DNA of 64,000 nucleotides from the NCBI RefSeq assembly GCF_003051085.1, contig NZ_QAOM01000015.1, positions 1 through 64,000 of the forward strand, written 5' to 3'. The position numbers and the translations under genes are program-made. This DNA comes from Trichococcus patagoniensis. GTDB lineage: Bacteria > Bacillota > Bacilli > Lactobacillales > Aerococcaceae. The notes under the pieces were generated by a model, which saw nothing but the letters and a program-made list of their open reading frames with translations, searched no databases and was not told the origin of the DNA. Below, piece after piece: positions 36,433 through 44,674 of the stretch (the first letter of the stretch is position 1; each line of letters begins with the position of its first letter).

Positions 36433-37112
36433 CCTTCAACACGCTCCTTCATCGCCAGTTGGCTAAAGATTTTTTTCAGATCAAGTTCCCGGGTCGCATC
36501 CACTTCGATGTCCGGAATCCATTGTCCGAATGTCGGGATTCCGATCGCAACGGCGGGCATGCCCGCCCGTTTGATACCTTCGATGCCCGCCAATGAGTCT
36601 TCGAAGCCGATGCATTCGTCCGCCCGCAAGCCCAATGCCTGGGCTGCCTTTTCGAAGATTTCGGGATGCGGCTTATTGTGGGTCAGCGCATCCGGATCGA
36701 TGACAGAATCGAAAGTATCCGACAACCCAAGTCTTGCCAAAATTATGGGCGCATTTTTACTGGCGGAAGCAATCGCCATGCGGCACCCGCCTTCTTTTGC
36801 CGCCTCGAGCAGTTCCGGAATCCCAGGCAAGATATCCGCTGCTGTGATTTCCGCAATCAATTCCAAGTAATGCGCATTTTTCTCGTCCAACAGCTGTGTT
36901 TTTCCCGCCGCATCGAGAATCAGGGTCGGAGCCTCGGCCAGTATCAGCTCCAAGGATTCCGTCCTGCTGATCCCTTTAAGGCGCTCGTTCCATTCGCGGT
37001 CGATTGAAATCCCCAAACCGTCCGCTATCCTTTGCCATGCCAGAAAATGCCGTTCCGCCGTATCGGTGATGACACCGTCCAAATCAAATACCAAGCCTTT
37101 TATCGTGCTCAT
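36429..37112 (-). CDS. pgmB: Beta-phosphoglucomutase
   Basis: This HAD-superfamily enzyme of 227 residues converts beta-glucose 1-phosphate to glucose 6-phosphate. The catalytic Asp pair is in LVFDLDGVITDTAERH; the cap residues RLKGISRTESLELIL are typical of beta-PGM. SASKNAPIILARLGL and KPHPEIFEKAAQALG carry the Ser and Lys of HAD motifs II and III, and GFEDSLAGIEGIKRAGM the acidic motif IV. The ATG at 37112 has GGAG seven bases upstream. It is the first gene before the GH3 enzyme. Confidence 0.94.
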   Translation of the reverse strand: MSTIKGLVFDLDGVITDTAERHFLAWQRIADGLGISIDREWNERLKGISRTESLELILAEAPTLILDAAGKTQLLDEKNAHYLELIAEITAADILPGIPELLEAAKEGGCRMAIASASKNAPIILARLGLSDTFDSVIDPDALTHNKPHPEIFEKAAQALGLRADECIGFEDSLAGIEGIKRAGMPAVAIGIPTFGQWIPDIEVDATRELDLKKIFSQLAMKERVEG

Positions 37113-37336
37113 CGCTGTGCTCCATTCCACTATCCGTAGGTTATGGCTTTATCCTACCGAATCCGATCGAACCGGACAATGGCAGAACCAAAGTGTCTAC
37201 TGTCCAAATCACAGGTTTCCGTGTCCGATCCGCTTAGTCATCCCAACTGTCCGGACCACAGTTTCGCATTTTTGCTGTACTCCTCCAGCCGTTTGCCTTA
37301 TACTTTTGTTGAATGACAGATAATGGAGGGATTAAC

Positions 37337-37813
37337 ATGAAAATTGCCGTTTGCAGCGACCACGCCGGTTTTGCCCTGAAAGAAGAAATCAAAGCATTAC
37401 TCGAGAAGGAAGGCCACGAACTGATTGACATCGGCCCTTTCAATGAGGAGCCTTGCGACCTGTCCGACTATGTCTACCCTGCCTCACTGGCTGTGGCGGA
37501 AGGAAAAGCCGACCGCGGCATCTTTGTCGATGGCGTCGGTTACGGCAGCGCCATGATCGCCAACAAAATCTACGGCATCTATGCGGCCGTTTGCCAGGAT
37601 CCGTTCTGCGCAAAATTGGCGCGTTCCCACTCCGATACGAATGTCCTCTGCCTCGGTGGAAAGATCATCGGATCGGCGTTGGCACTCGAAATCGTGGAAG
37701 CCTGGATGACGACCGATTATCTCAAGGATATCGAAAAATACACCAACCGCGTCGACAAAGTGAAAAAAATCGCCGAGAAACATCTGAAGAAGTTGGATGA
37801 GATCCAAGACTAA
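37337..37813 (+). CDS. RpiB/LacA/LacB-family sugar-phosphate isomerase, variant active site
   Basis: This protein of 158 residues has the RpiB fold signatures: MKIAVCSDHAGFALKEEIK, HELIDIGPF, a glycine-rich phosphate loop, and the SHSDTNVLCLGGKIIG tail. In usual RpiB and LacAB proteins the phosphate loop begins CGTGIG, with a catalytic cysteine. Here it reads FVDGVGYGSAMIANK, so that cysteine is missing and an Asp takes a nearby place. The reaction is thus unlikely to be plain ribose 5-phosphate isomerisation. GGAGG lies seven bases before the ATG at 37337. It is divergent from pgmB-GH3. Confidence 0.85.
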   Translation: MKIAVCSDHAGFALKEEIKALLEKEGHELIDIGPFNEEPCDLSDYVYPASLAVAEGKADRGIFVDGVGYGSAMIANKIYGIYAAVCQDPFCAKLARSHSDTNVLCLGGKIIGSALALEIVEAWMTTDYLKDIEKYTNRVDKVKKIAEKHLKKLDEIQD

Positions 37814-37857
37814 CCGCAGCCGAGTTGAATGTCCACTATTAAAAAAAATAATCACCA

Positions 37858-37909
37858 AATAAGACCGCACCAAAATGGATGAACGAATCCATTTTGGTGC
37901 GGTCTTATT
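37858..37909. repeat. Perfect 23-bp inverted repeat with 6-base loop
   Basis: AATAAGACCGCACCAAAATG and three more bases pair perfectly with the right arm at 37887-37909. It lies 45 bp after the RpiB-like gene. It may be its terminator, although only the minus strand has a T-run nearby, set off by a few bases. The total length is 52 bp. Confidence 0.8.
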
Positions 37910-38047
37910 GAGTATTCTCACATTCGTTAACACTGGCTTTGATCATGCGCCGGTCACTTCCTCGCCAAATTGATTTTGGCGGGTTATTTTGGATCCTTCA
38001 ACTCCTGGACGACCCAATTATTCCGTTCAAAAGCGGAATACTATGAC

Positions 38048-38165
38048 TTTTGCTTCCATTTGTGATATAGTAGGCCAGTCACGCTGTTGCTCAGAGAACC
38101 TATATAACGTTTCGCGGAGAGGCATTTGGCAAAACGAGAGTCCGACTCTCTTTCCCGAACTGGCC
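38048..38165 (+). promoter_or_regulatory. Promoter and structured leader of the DEAD-box helicase gene
   Basis: A promoter can be read as ATGACT, an 18-bp spacer and TATAGT (38066-38071). The leader of about 150 bases before the coding start contains GGCCAGT (38073-38079) complementary to ACTGGCC (38159-38165) and an inner GAGAGT/ACTCTC hairpin. Long leaders are common on cold-induced helicase genes. The predicted start site falls within the first arm, so the outer stem may exist only in DNA or from another start. Confidence 0.4.
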
Positions 38166-38224
38166 TGACCCGAAACATATTTACTAAAATCAAATGCATG
38201 TAGAACATGCTGAAGGAGAACCAT

Positions 38225-39508
38225 TTGTTATTTAAAGAACTAGAATTGAACCAACACCTGTTGCGCGCACTGAAAGAGGCAGGCTATACGAAAGCTACGC
38301 CCATCCAGGAAGATGCGATTCCGCATCTGATGAACAACAAGGATTTGTTGGGTTGTGCCCAGACTGGTACCGGTAAGACCGCTGCCTTTGCCCTTCCCAT
38401 TCTTCAGAACCTAACGGAAGAAGGTACAGCTGGAAAAGGTGCCATCAAAGCCCTGATCCTTGCGCCTACCCGTGAACTTGCCCTGCAGATCGGCGAAAGC
38501 TTCCAAATTTACGCTAAATACCTTCCATTGAAGATCCAAGTCATCTTTGGCGGTGTTTCCCAGAATCCTCAGACTACCGCGCTGAAACGCGGAACCGACA
38601 TCCTCGTGGCGACACCGGGCAGACTGTTGGACCTGATCGGACAAGGCTACATCAAACTGAACCAAGTAGATTTCTTTGTCCTGGACGAAGCGGACATGAT
38701 GTTGGACATGGGGATGCTGCATGATGTACGCCGCATCATCAAGGAACTGCCAAAAAAACGCCAAAGCATGTTCTTTTCGGCGACGATGCCGACTGAGATC
38801 GAAAAACTTGCGGGCACCATTTTGTCGAATCCGGTGAAGGTGGAAGTAACTCCGGTTTCCTCTACAGTGGAAATCATCCACCAAAGCGTCTACCCGGTAG
38901 CCAAGTCCGACAAAACCGACTTGCTTATCCATCTGCTGAAGGAAGACACGGTGGAACGCTCCCTTGTCTTCTCAAGAACGAAGCACGGTGCCAACAAAAT
39001 CGTCAAAAAACTGTTGCAAGCGGGCCTTTCAGCCGAAGCAATCCACGGCAACAAATCCCAGACCGCGCGTCAGCGGGCCTTGGAAAACTTCAAGACCAAG
39101 AAAACCAGCGTTCTCGTAGCGACAGATATCGCAGCCCGGGGCATCGATGTACCGGAACTTTCGCATGTCATTCTGTATGATTTGCCTGAAGTGCCGGAAA
39201 CCTATGTTCACCGCATTGGCCGTACGGGACGCGCAGGACGCGGCGGAAAAGCCATTTCCTTCTGTGATGAAACCGAAGCAGCTTTGTTGCGTGACATCGA
39301 AAAACTCATCCAAAGAAAAGTTCCGGTCGTAAAGGACCAGCCTTTTCTGTTGAAAGAAGGCACTAAGGCACCGGCTCCGCAACCGAAAAAACCGGTTGCC
39401 GCGCGCAATAACGGTACCCGTGTCAAGAATCAGCCAGGCCCACGCGGCGGCCAAAAAGCCGCACAAAGACCGCGCACACAAACCAAAAAAAATACCCAAA
39501 GCAACTAA
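38225..39508 (+). CDS. DEAD-box ATP-dependent RNA helicase (CshA-like)
   Basis: This protein of about 427 residues has all helicase motifs: Q motif, AQTGTGKTAAF (I), PTRELALQI (Ia), LDEADMML (II), FSAT (III), ARGIDVPELSHVI (V) and HRIGRTGRAG (VI). A basic tail rich in Pro, Lys, Arg and Gln (about 365-427) would bind RNA. I place the start at TTG 38225, because AAGGAG ends six bases before it and LLFKELELN then matches the usual MxFxEL start of the family. An ATG 18 bases upstream overlaps the AAGGAG and has no site of its own. It likely unwinds structured RNA in cold adaptation, decay or ribosome assembly. Confidence 0.93.
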   Translation: MLFKELELNQHLLRALKEAGYTKATPIQEDAIPHLMNNKDLLGCAQTGTGKTAAFALPILQNLTEEGTAGKGAIKALILAPTRELALQIGESFQIYAKYLPLKIQVIFGGVSQNPQTTALKRGTDILVATPGRLLDLIGQGYIKLNQVDFFVLDEADMMLDMGMLHDVRRIIKELPKKRQSMFFSATMPTEIEKLAGTILSNPVKVEVTPVSSTVEIIHQSVYPVAKSDKTDLLIHLLKEDTVERSLVFSRTKHGANKIVKKLLQAGLSAEAIHGNKSQTARQRALENFKTKKTSVLVATDIAARGIDVPELSHVILYDLPEVPETYVHRIGRTGRAGRGGKAISFCDETEAALLRDIEKLIQRKVPVVKDQPFLLKEGTKAPAPQPKKPVAARNNGTRVKNQPGPRGGQKAAQRPRTQTKKNTQSN

Positions 39509-39512
39509 TCGA

Positions 39513-39555
39513 AAAGAGAGCTCCCGTCAAAAATGGCGGGAGCTCTCTTTTTTTC
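39513..39555 (+). terminator. Terminator of the helicase gene
   Basis: The 11-bp arms GAGAGCTCCCG and CGGGAGCTCTC are followed by seven T. Confidence 0.92.
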
Positions 39556-39593
39556 TGAGAAAATCTGATGAATGCGGCGGGATGAGACGCCTG

Positions 39594-39765
39594 CTCCGAC
39601 GAACGGAGGCTTCGCCGGAGTTCCGACCACATTTAAGCTCTGTCCTCCGATGAGCACGGCTTCGTCGGAAGTGGATCCCGCGAGTCACCGTCGTCCTCCG
39701 GGGAGCACTCCCTCGCCGGAGGACACCGCCGCGCAGGCTGCTCAGCTCCGGTCAGCGGACAATCC
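39594..39765. repeat. Hairpin array A4: CTCCGG family, four units, about 51-bp period
   Basis: Units start at 39594, 39645, 39696 and 39746. The first is CTCCGACGA..TCGCCGGAG, the second has a GATGA-type arm, the third CTCCGGGGA, and the last is the half-unit CTCCGGTCAGCGG. The order of units is the same as in A5 and, on the other strand, A3. The array runs directly into the metF stub. Confidence 0.9.
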
Positions 39766-39767
39766 GT

Positions 39768-39839
39768 GTTTTCCTTCGGCGGATAGATTTCGAAGGAAAG
39801 CACCGGTTTTTTCTTTTGGAATTTGGACTCGATTTTCAT
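39768..39839 (-). pseudogene. metF: metF 5' stub, cut off by array A4
   Basis: Sixteen bases after metE a frame starts MKIESKFQKKKPVLSFEIYP and continues PKE. This is the N-terminus expected of 5,10-methylenetetrahydrofolate reductase, whose gene commonly follows metE. MetF normally has about 280-300 residues. Here the similarity ends after about 24 codons, and the frame runs through hairpin array A4 to a stop at 39633. The rest of metF has been lost, so the methyl donor for MetE must be made by another gene if the pathway works. Confidence 0.75.
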
Positions 39840-39855
39840 CAGCCGTCACCACCTT

Positions 39856-42135
39856 TCAGACCGAGACTGCGTCTTTGATTATTTGCGCCGCCGCCACGAG
39901 ATTCGCCAGGCTTTCTCTCGTTTCTTTGATGCCTCTGGTTTTCAACCCGCAGTCCGGATTGATCCATAGGTTTTCTTCGTCTATCTTCGTCAACGCATTC
40001 TTCAACACCGCAACCATCTCATCGACACTCGGCACGCGCGGCGAATGGATGTCGTAAACGCCAGGTCCGACTTCGGTTTCGAAATGGTTCGCCTTCAGGG
40101 CATCGATGATCGTCAGTTTGGAACGGGAGGCTTCGAATGAAATGACATCCGCATCCATATTATCGATATCCTTGACGATCTCTTCGAATTCGCTGTAGCA
40201 CATATGCGTATGCACCTGCGTCTCCGGCCGCACACCGCTGTGGCAGAGGCGGAACGCCGGGATGGCCCAGTCAAGGTACTCGCTCGCCCACTCTTCTCTG
40301 CGGATCGGCAACTTCTCCTTCAGAGCCGCTTCATCGATCTGGATGATCTTGATGCCCGCTTCTTCCAAGTCCTGAACCTCTTCACGGATCGCCAAACCGA
40401 TCTGGAAAGCCATCTCCTTCAGCGAAATGTCCTCACGCGGGAACGACCAATTCAAGATCGTCACCGGGCCCGTGAGCATCCCTTTGACCGGTTTGTCGGA
40501 AAGACTCTGCGCATATTCCGAATAGAAAACAGTGATCGGCTTTTCGCGTCGGATATCGCCGAAGATGATCGGCGGCTTGACGCATCTTGTTCCGTATGAC
40601 TGCACCCAGGCTTTTTCGGTAAATACGTACCCCGCCAAGTTTTCGCCGAAGAATTCCACCATGTCATTGCGCTCGGATTCGCCGTGGACCAGCACATCCA
40701 ATCCTAGTTCCTCCTGCAGATCGATGCATTCTTTGATGAAGCCTTTGATGTTTTCATCATATTCGGCTCTGCTGATGTCGCCCTTTCGGTATTTGCTGCG
40801 GTTCTGCTTCACTTCCCTCGTCTGCGGGAAAGAACCGATCGTCGTTGTCGGTAACAGCCCCAGTTGCAGCCTCTCCTTTTGGATCGCTCTGCGTTTTTTT
40901 CTCGGAACGTTTCTGACAAAATCTCTTTCCGTCAAGCTTGCCACGGACGCTTGCACATGCTTGTCTTCGTACACCCGGTCCGCTGAAAAGACTTGTTGAT
41001 TCGCCAGATAGTTTTCGTTTTCTTCATAATGACCGGAAGTTCCGATCAATTCCGTCAGTTCCTTGATTTCCTGGAGTTTTTCCTTCGCGAACGCGAAATA
41101 CTGAGATACTTCTTGCGCCAGATTCGTTTCATTTTCCAGCGTGTAGGGAACATGCAGTAATGAACAGGAAGTGCTGATGACGATGTCTTTGCTGAACTTT
41201 TCCAGCCCGTTGACCAACTCGATGACTTTTTTGTAGTCGCTCTTCCAGATGTTTTTTCCGTTCAATACGCCGGCAAACAGCGTCTTATCAGCCGGAAAGC
41301 CATGTCTTTCTAAAAGTTCCACGGTCTGCTTGCCTTCAATGAAGTCAAGGCCGATGCCGTCGAAATCGAGCCCGATCACTTCTTCATAGCTGTCCCTGAC
41401 ATCCCCGAAGTATGTCTGCAGCAACACTTTCACGTTGCCTTTATGCGCCAGAACCTTTTCGTAAAGGGAAGCAAACAGCGCCACATCGTCTTCGGATAGA
41501 TCGGTGACCAGACTCGGTTCATCGAATTGCACCCACTCCACACCTTGTTCATTGAAGCGATCAAGGATTGCGATATAGGCATTCGCCACATCTTCCGCAA
41601 AATCGTTTATCGTTTTTGAGCCTTTATATTTAGCCAGTTTCAGGAAAGTGAATCCACCGATGATGACCGGTTTCGTCAGCACACCGATCTGTTTGGCTTC
41701 TTCATATTCATCGAAAGGCTTGCTGCCCGCCAATTTGATTTCGGTATCGTCGAACAGCTCCGGAACCAAATAATGATAATTGGTGTTGAACCATTTCTTC
41801 ATCGCCAAGGCTTTGACGTCGCCCGCTTCGCCCTGATACCCGCGTGCGGCCGCAAAATAAGTGTCCCGCTCGCTCAACCCGAGCTGTCTGTAGTTTTCAG
41901 GCAGCGCGTTCAACAGGACCGTCAGATCCAGCACGTTATCGTAATATGAAAAATCGTTCGAAGGGATGTGGCTGATGCCGGCAGCCTGCTGCAGATTCCA
42001 GTGCATTTCCCGCAGACCCTTTGCGACTTGCTCCAACTCTTCTGTTGAAATTTCTTGCTTGAAATATTTTTCGGATGCGAACTTCAATTCGCGCAACTTG
42101 CCAACCCTTGGAAAACCGATTAGTGAACTGTTCAT
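39856..42135 (-). CDS. metE: Cobalamin-independent methionine synthase
   Basis: This protein of 759 residues, the normal length for MetE, transfers the methyl of 5-methyl-tetrahydropteroyl-triglutamate to homocysteine. The N-terminal barrel starts SLIGFPRVGKLRELKFASEKY. The C-terminal catalytic barrel has LPTTTIGSFPQTREVK, VLVHGESERNDMVEFFGE, the zinc ligands in HTHMCYSEF and the later NPDCGLKTRG. GGAGG precedes the ATG. A 17-bp MET-box-like dyad lies 150 bp upstream. No SAM riboswitch is seen before this gene. Confidence 0.97.
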   Translation of the reverse strand: MNSSLIGFPRVGKLRELKFASEKYFKQEISTEELEQVAKGLREMHWNLQQAAGISHIPSNDFSYYDNVLDLTVLLNALPENYRQLGLSERDTYFAAARGYQGEAGDVKALAMKKWFNTNYHYLVPELFDDTEIKLAGSKPFDEYEEAKQIGVLTKPVIIGGFTFLKLAKYKGSKTINDFAEDVANAYIAILDRFNEQGVEWVQFDEPSLVTDLSEDDVALFASLYEKVLAHKGNVKVLLQTYFGDVRDSYEEVIGLDFDGIGLDFIEGKQTVELLERHGFPADKTLFAGVLNGKNIWKSDYKKVIELVNGLEKFSKDIVISTSCSLLHVPYTLENETNLAQEVSQYFAFAKEKLQEIKELTELIGTSGHYEENENYLANQQVFSADRVYEDKHVQASVASLTERDFVRNVPRKKRRAIQKERLQLGLLPTTTIGSFPQTREVKQNRSKYRKGDISRAEYDENIKGFIKECIDLQEELGLDVLVHGESERNDMVEFFGENLAGYVFTEKAWVQSYGTRCVKPPIIFGDIRREKPITVFYSEYAQSLSDKPVKGMLTGPVTILNWSFPREDISLKEMAFQIGLAIREEVQDLEEAGIKIIQIDEAALKEKLPIRREEWASEYLDWAIPAFRLCHSGVRPETQVHTHMCYSEFEEIVKDIDNMDADVISFEASRSKLTIIDALKANHFETEVGPGVYDIHSPRVPSVDEMVAVLKNALTKIDEENLWINPDCGLKTRGIKETRESLANLVAAAQIIKDAVSV

Positions 42136-42290
42136 TTTGATTCCTCCATTTCATTTTTTGGTTCCTGCTGCAAAAACATTAAACATGCCGACAACTTATT
42201 CCGCTGTTTGCTGATCATCTTTCATCAGAAGGTTGTTCCAGTATGCCACGGAAACGGGATATAGGATAACACTTAATAAGTATACGCAGT

Positions 42291-42307
42291 TATAGATAAA
42301 TACTATA
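42291..42307. promoter_or_regulatory. MET-box-like dyad upstream of metE
   Basis: TATAG-N7-CTATA, 17 bp in all, resembles the TATAGTTTNAAACTATA site bound by LysR-type methionine regulators in streptococci and relatives. It lies 156 bp before the metE start. Confidence 0.45.
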
Positions 42308-42351
42308 ATATTAGGGTACCCATTCAAGTTGGGGGATCTCTCGACGCTCTT

Positions 42352-42526
42352 CTCCGGCGAACGGAGGCTTCGCCGGAGTTCAGGACACATTTCGTTTCCG
42401 TTCTCCGATGAAGGTGGCTTCATCGGAGTTAAGTCCGATTGTTACCGGTGTGCTCCGGTGAGCAGACCGTTCACCGGAGCTGGGGACGGATTACAAGTAT
42501 TACACGCACTTCTCCGGTCAGTGGGC
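42352..42526. repeat. Hairpin array A5: CTCCGG family, four units
   Basis: Units start at 42352, 42403, 42453 and 42512 (51, 50 and 59 bp apart). The first hairpin, CTCCGGCGAACGGAGGCTTC onward, is nearly identical to that of A4, including the following CACATTT. The last is again the half-unit CTCCGGTCAGTGG. It lies between the metE promoter and the terminator of the rha operon. Confidence 0.88.
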
Positions 42527-42530
42527 GCAA

Positions 42531-42562
42531 AGAAGGGGCTATCTCATTACAAGACAGCCCCT
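42531..42562 (-). terminator. Terminator of the rha operon
   Basis: GGGGCTGTCTT pairs with AGATAGCCCC, followed by TTCTTTG on the minus strand, about 95 bp after the fucO stop. Confidence 0.6.
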
Positions 42563-42654
42563 AGGTGTGTATTTTCAGTTGGATAACCTTATTTTTGGAC
42601 AAATTCGGATTATCTGTTTTTTTGAAAAAGTCGTTTTTGTGGCTCAGCTTTGGA

Positions 42655-43812
42655 TTATTGGAACAATTTTTTGTACATTGCAATCGTTTCTTCCAATGTC
42701 GGAGTGAATGGATTTCCCGGTGCGCAAGCATCGATCATGGCATTTTTAGACAGGTAGTCATAGTCGAATTCCTCTTCTTTGATTCCCAGTTCATTCAATG
42801 ATGTTGGAATACCGACGACTTTGGACAAGCGTTTGATTTCTTCAACCGTGTAATCCGCGCAAGCTTGATCGGATACTTCATCCGTAACGGCCATCCCTAA
42901 AGCTTTCGCAACTTTACGGAAGCGTTCAGGTGCGAATTTGGCATTTTCAGCCTCTACGATCGGCAACAGCATTGCGCAGCAGACGCCGTGCGGCAAGTGG
43001 TAGACGGCACCCAATTGGTGGGCCATCGAATGCACATAGCCAAGGCCGGCATTGTTGAAGGCCATTCCGCCCAAGAAGATGGCATTGACCATCTGGTCGC
43101 GCGCATCCAGATCCGTGCCGTTTTCTACAGCTTTCGGCAAATATTCGCGGATCAATTCGATCGCTCCGGCAGCCAATACTTCCGTCACCGCATAAGCGCC
43201 AGGTGTTACCATCGATTCGATCGCATGGGTCAGCGCGTCCATCCCAGTCGCTGCCGTCAATGCTTTCGGCATCGTCAGCATCAATTCAGGATCGTTCACG
43301 GAAATCTTCGCCAAGCTATTTTTGTCGACCATTACCATCTTCACTTTGCGCTCTTCATCGGTGATGACGTAGTTGATCGTGATTTCAGCGGACGTTCCGG
43401 CAGTCGTGTTGATCGCCACAACCGGCAAGCCGGCTTTTGCGGATTTGTGCAAGCCTTCGTAATCCTGCGGTTTGCCGCCGTTCGTCAGGATGATGCTGAT
43501 GGCGCTCGCTGCATCCTGCGGAGAGCCGCCGCCGAAGGAAATGATGAAGTCGCAGTCTTCTGCTTGTGCCATCGCCACGCCTTCATTGACGTTTTTGCAG
43601 GTCGGGTTCGGATCAACATCTGCATAGATCACATAGTCGATCGCCGCGCGGTCCAATTCAGCCAAGACAACGTCGATCATTTCACTTTTAGCCAAAAAGT
43701 TATCCGTTACAAACAAAGCTTTCTTGTAACCCAGATCCTTCACATAGCCGCCCATTTCCTTGATGCAGCCTTTTCCGATAAGGTTTATTGCCGGTACATA
43801 AAAAGTTGCCAT
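42655..43812 (-). CDS. fucO: Lactaldehyde reductase / iron-containing alcohol dehydrogenase
   Basis: This group III (iron-dependent) alcohol dehydrogenase has 385 residues. FGGGSPQDAASAI is the NAD-binding loop; metal ligands lie in ATGMDALTHAIE and in NNAGLGYVHSMAHQLGAVYHLPHGV. In the rha operon it would reduce the L-lactaldehyde formed by the aldolase to 1,2-propanediol, regenerating NAD under fermentation. It is the last gene of the operon, 27 bp after rhaD. Confidence 0.95.
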   Translation of the reverse strand: MATFYVPAINLIGKGCIKEMGGYVKDLGYKKALFVTDNFLAKSEMIDVVLAELDRAAIDYVIYADVDPNPTCKNVNEGVAMAQAEDCDFIISFGGGSPQDAASAISIILTNGGKPQDYEGLHKSAKAGLPVVAINTTAGTSAEITINYVITDEERKVKMVMVDKNSLAKISVNDPELMLTMPKALTAATGMDALTHAIESMVTPGAYAVTEVLAAGAIELIREYLPKAVENGTDLDARDQMVNAIFLGGMAFNNAGLGYVHSMAHQLGAVYHLPHGVCCAMLLPIVEAENAKFAPERFRKVAKALGMAVTDEVSDQACADYTVEEIKRLSKVVGIPTSLNELGIKEEEFDYDYLSKNAMIDACAPGNPFTPTLEETIAMYKKLFQ

Positions 43813-43839
43813 TTTCCATTATCCCCTTTTGATAAAAAA

Positions 43840-44658
43840 TTAGATATTCAAGTAGCCCGCTCTTGGGGTTACAGAGAAACGTTTGCCCAAATTGCTCAGT
43901 TGCTCATCGGTGATTTCCTGACGGATGCCGCCTTGCGATTGCACCAGTGTGTAGACGGTTGCTGATTTTTCAGCCGTTTCGACCAAACCGAAGCACTCTT
44001 CCAAGTCTTTTCCGGCTGCGTACAAACCGTGGTGCGGCCATACGATCAGACGGTATTCCTTCATCTTCTCAGCAGTCGCTTCGCCGATTTCGTTCGTTCC
44101 AGGCATCAGCCAAGGAAGGATGCCCACGCCTTCTGGGAACACGACCAATGACTCGGTACACATTTTCCAAAGGATGCGCGTGAAGCTTCTTTCATCCAAC
44201 TCGCAAGAGAAGGACATCGCCAACAGGTTGGTGGCGTGGCAGTGATAAACGACACGGTTTTCCGGATCGACCGACAGACGCGAAATGTGCGACATCAAAT
44301 GTGCAGGCAATTCGCTGGTAGGAGCCGCTCCATTTTCGTATCCCCATAACAAGTCTACGCTATTGCCTTCCGCAGTTACTTTCAGGATTCCCAAGACATC
44401 AGCCGGGTCATGGATGACGTTTTTGAAGAATTTCCCTGTTCCGGTGACCAGGAAATATTTCCCGGCCAAAGCTTTTCCGTCGAAAGCGATTGGAATGTTG
44501 CGTTTCACTTCGTTCAGATCCAGATATTCCGTGATTTCCTCTTCTTTCAGCAAGTAGGACAAGTTGCCGCTGTTTCTTTCGTGCCAGCCGAATTTGTACA
44601 TGACGTCCGTCAACAGCATGACTTCTTTGATGAATGGTGCTTCTAAAATGTTTTTCAT
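43840..44658 (-). CDS. rhaD: Rhamnulose-1-phosphate aldolase
   Basis: This class II aldolase of 272 residues, close to the E. coli length, cleaves L-rhamnulose 1-phosphate to dihydroxyacetone phosphate and L-lactaldehyde. HERNSGNLSYLL is the N-terminal family motif; zinc histidines are in VYHCHATNLLAMSF and IVWPHHGLYAAGKDL, with the catalytic Glu in the first domain. It follows rhaA by 16 bp. Confidence 0.95.
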   Translation of the reverse strand: MKNILEAPFIKEVMLLTDVMYKFGWHERNSGNLSYLLKEEEITEYLDLNEVKRNIPIAFDGKALAGKYFLVTGTGKFFKNVIHDPADVLGILKVTAEGNSVDLLWGYENGAAPTSELPAHLMSHISRLSVDPENRVVYHCHATNLLAMSFSCELDERSFTRILWKMCTESLVVFPEGVGILPWLMPGTNEIGEATAEKMKEYRLIVWPHHGLYAAGKDLEECFGLVETAEKSATVYTLVQSQGGIRQEITDEQLSNLGKRFSVTPRAGYLNI

Positions 44659-44674
44659 TTTGATGGTTTCCCCC

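Noticed and set aside
37140-37260. A tenth hairpin array (GTCCGATC and ACTGTCC words between pgmB and rpiB)
   Set aside because: The words recur without a clear 51-52 bp step or paired arms, so it may be a decayed array but cannot be supported.
42136-42330. SAM riboswitch or T-box before metE
   Set aside because: None of the conserved aptamer elements (GGTGCTAA, GAGAGAT) or a T-box TGG-type motif could be read; only a MET-box-like dyad is visible.
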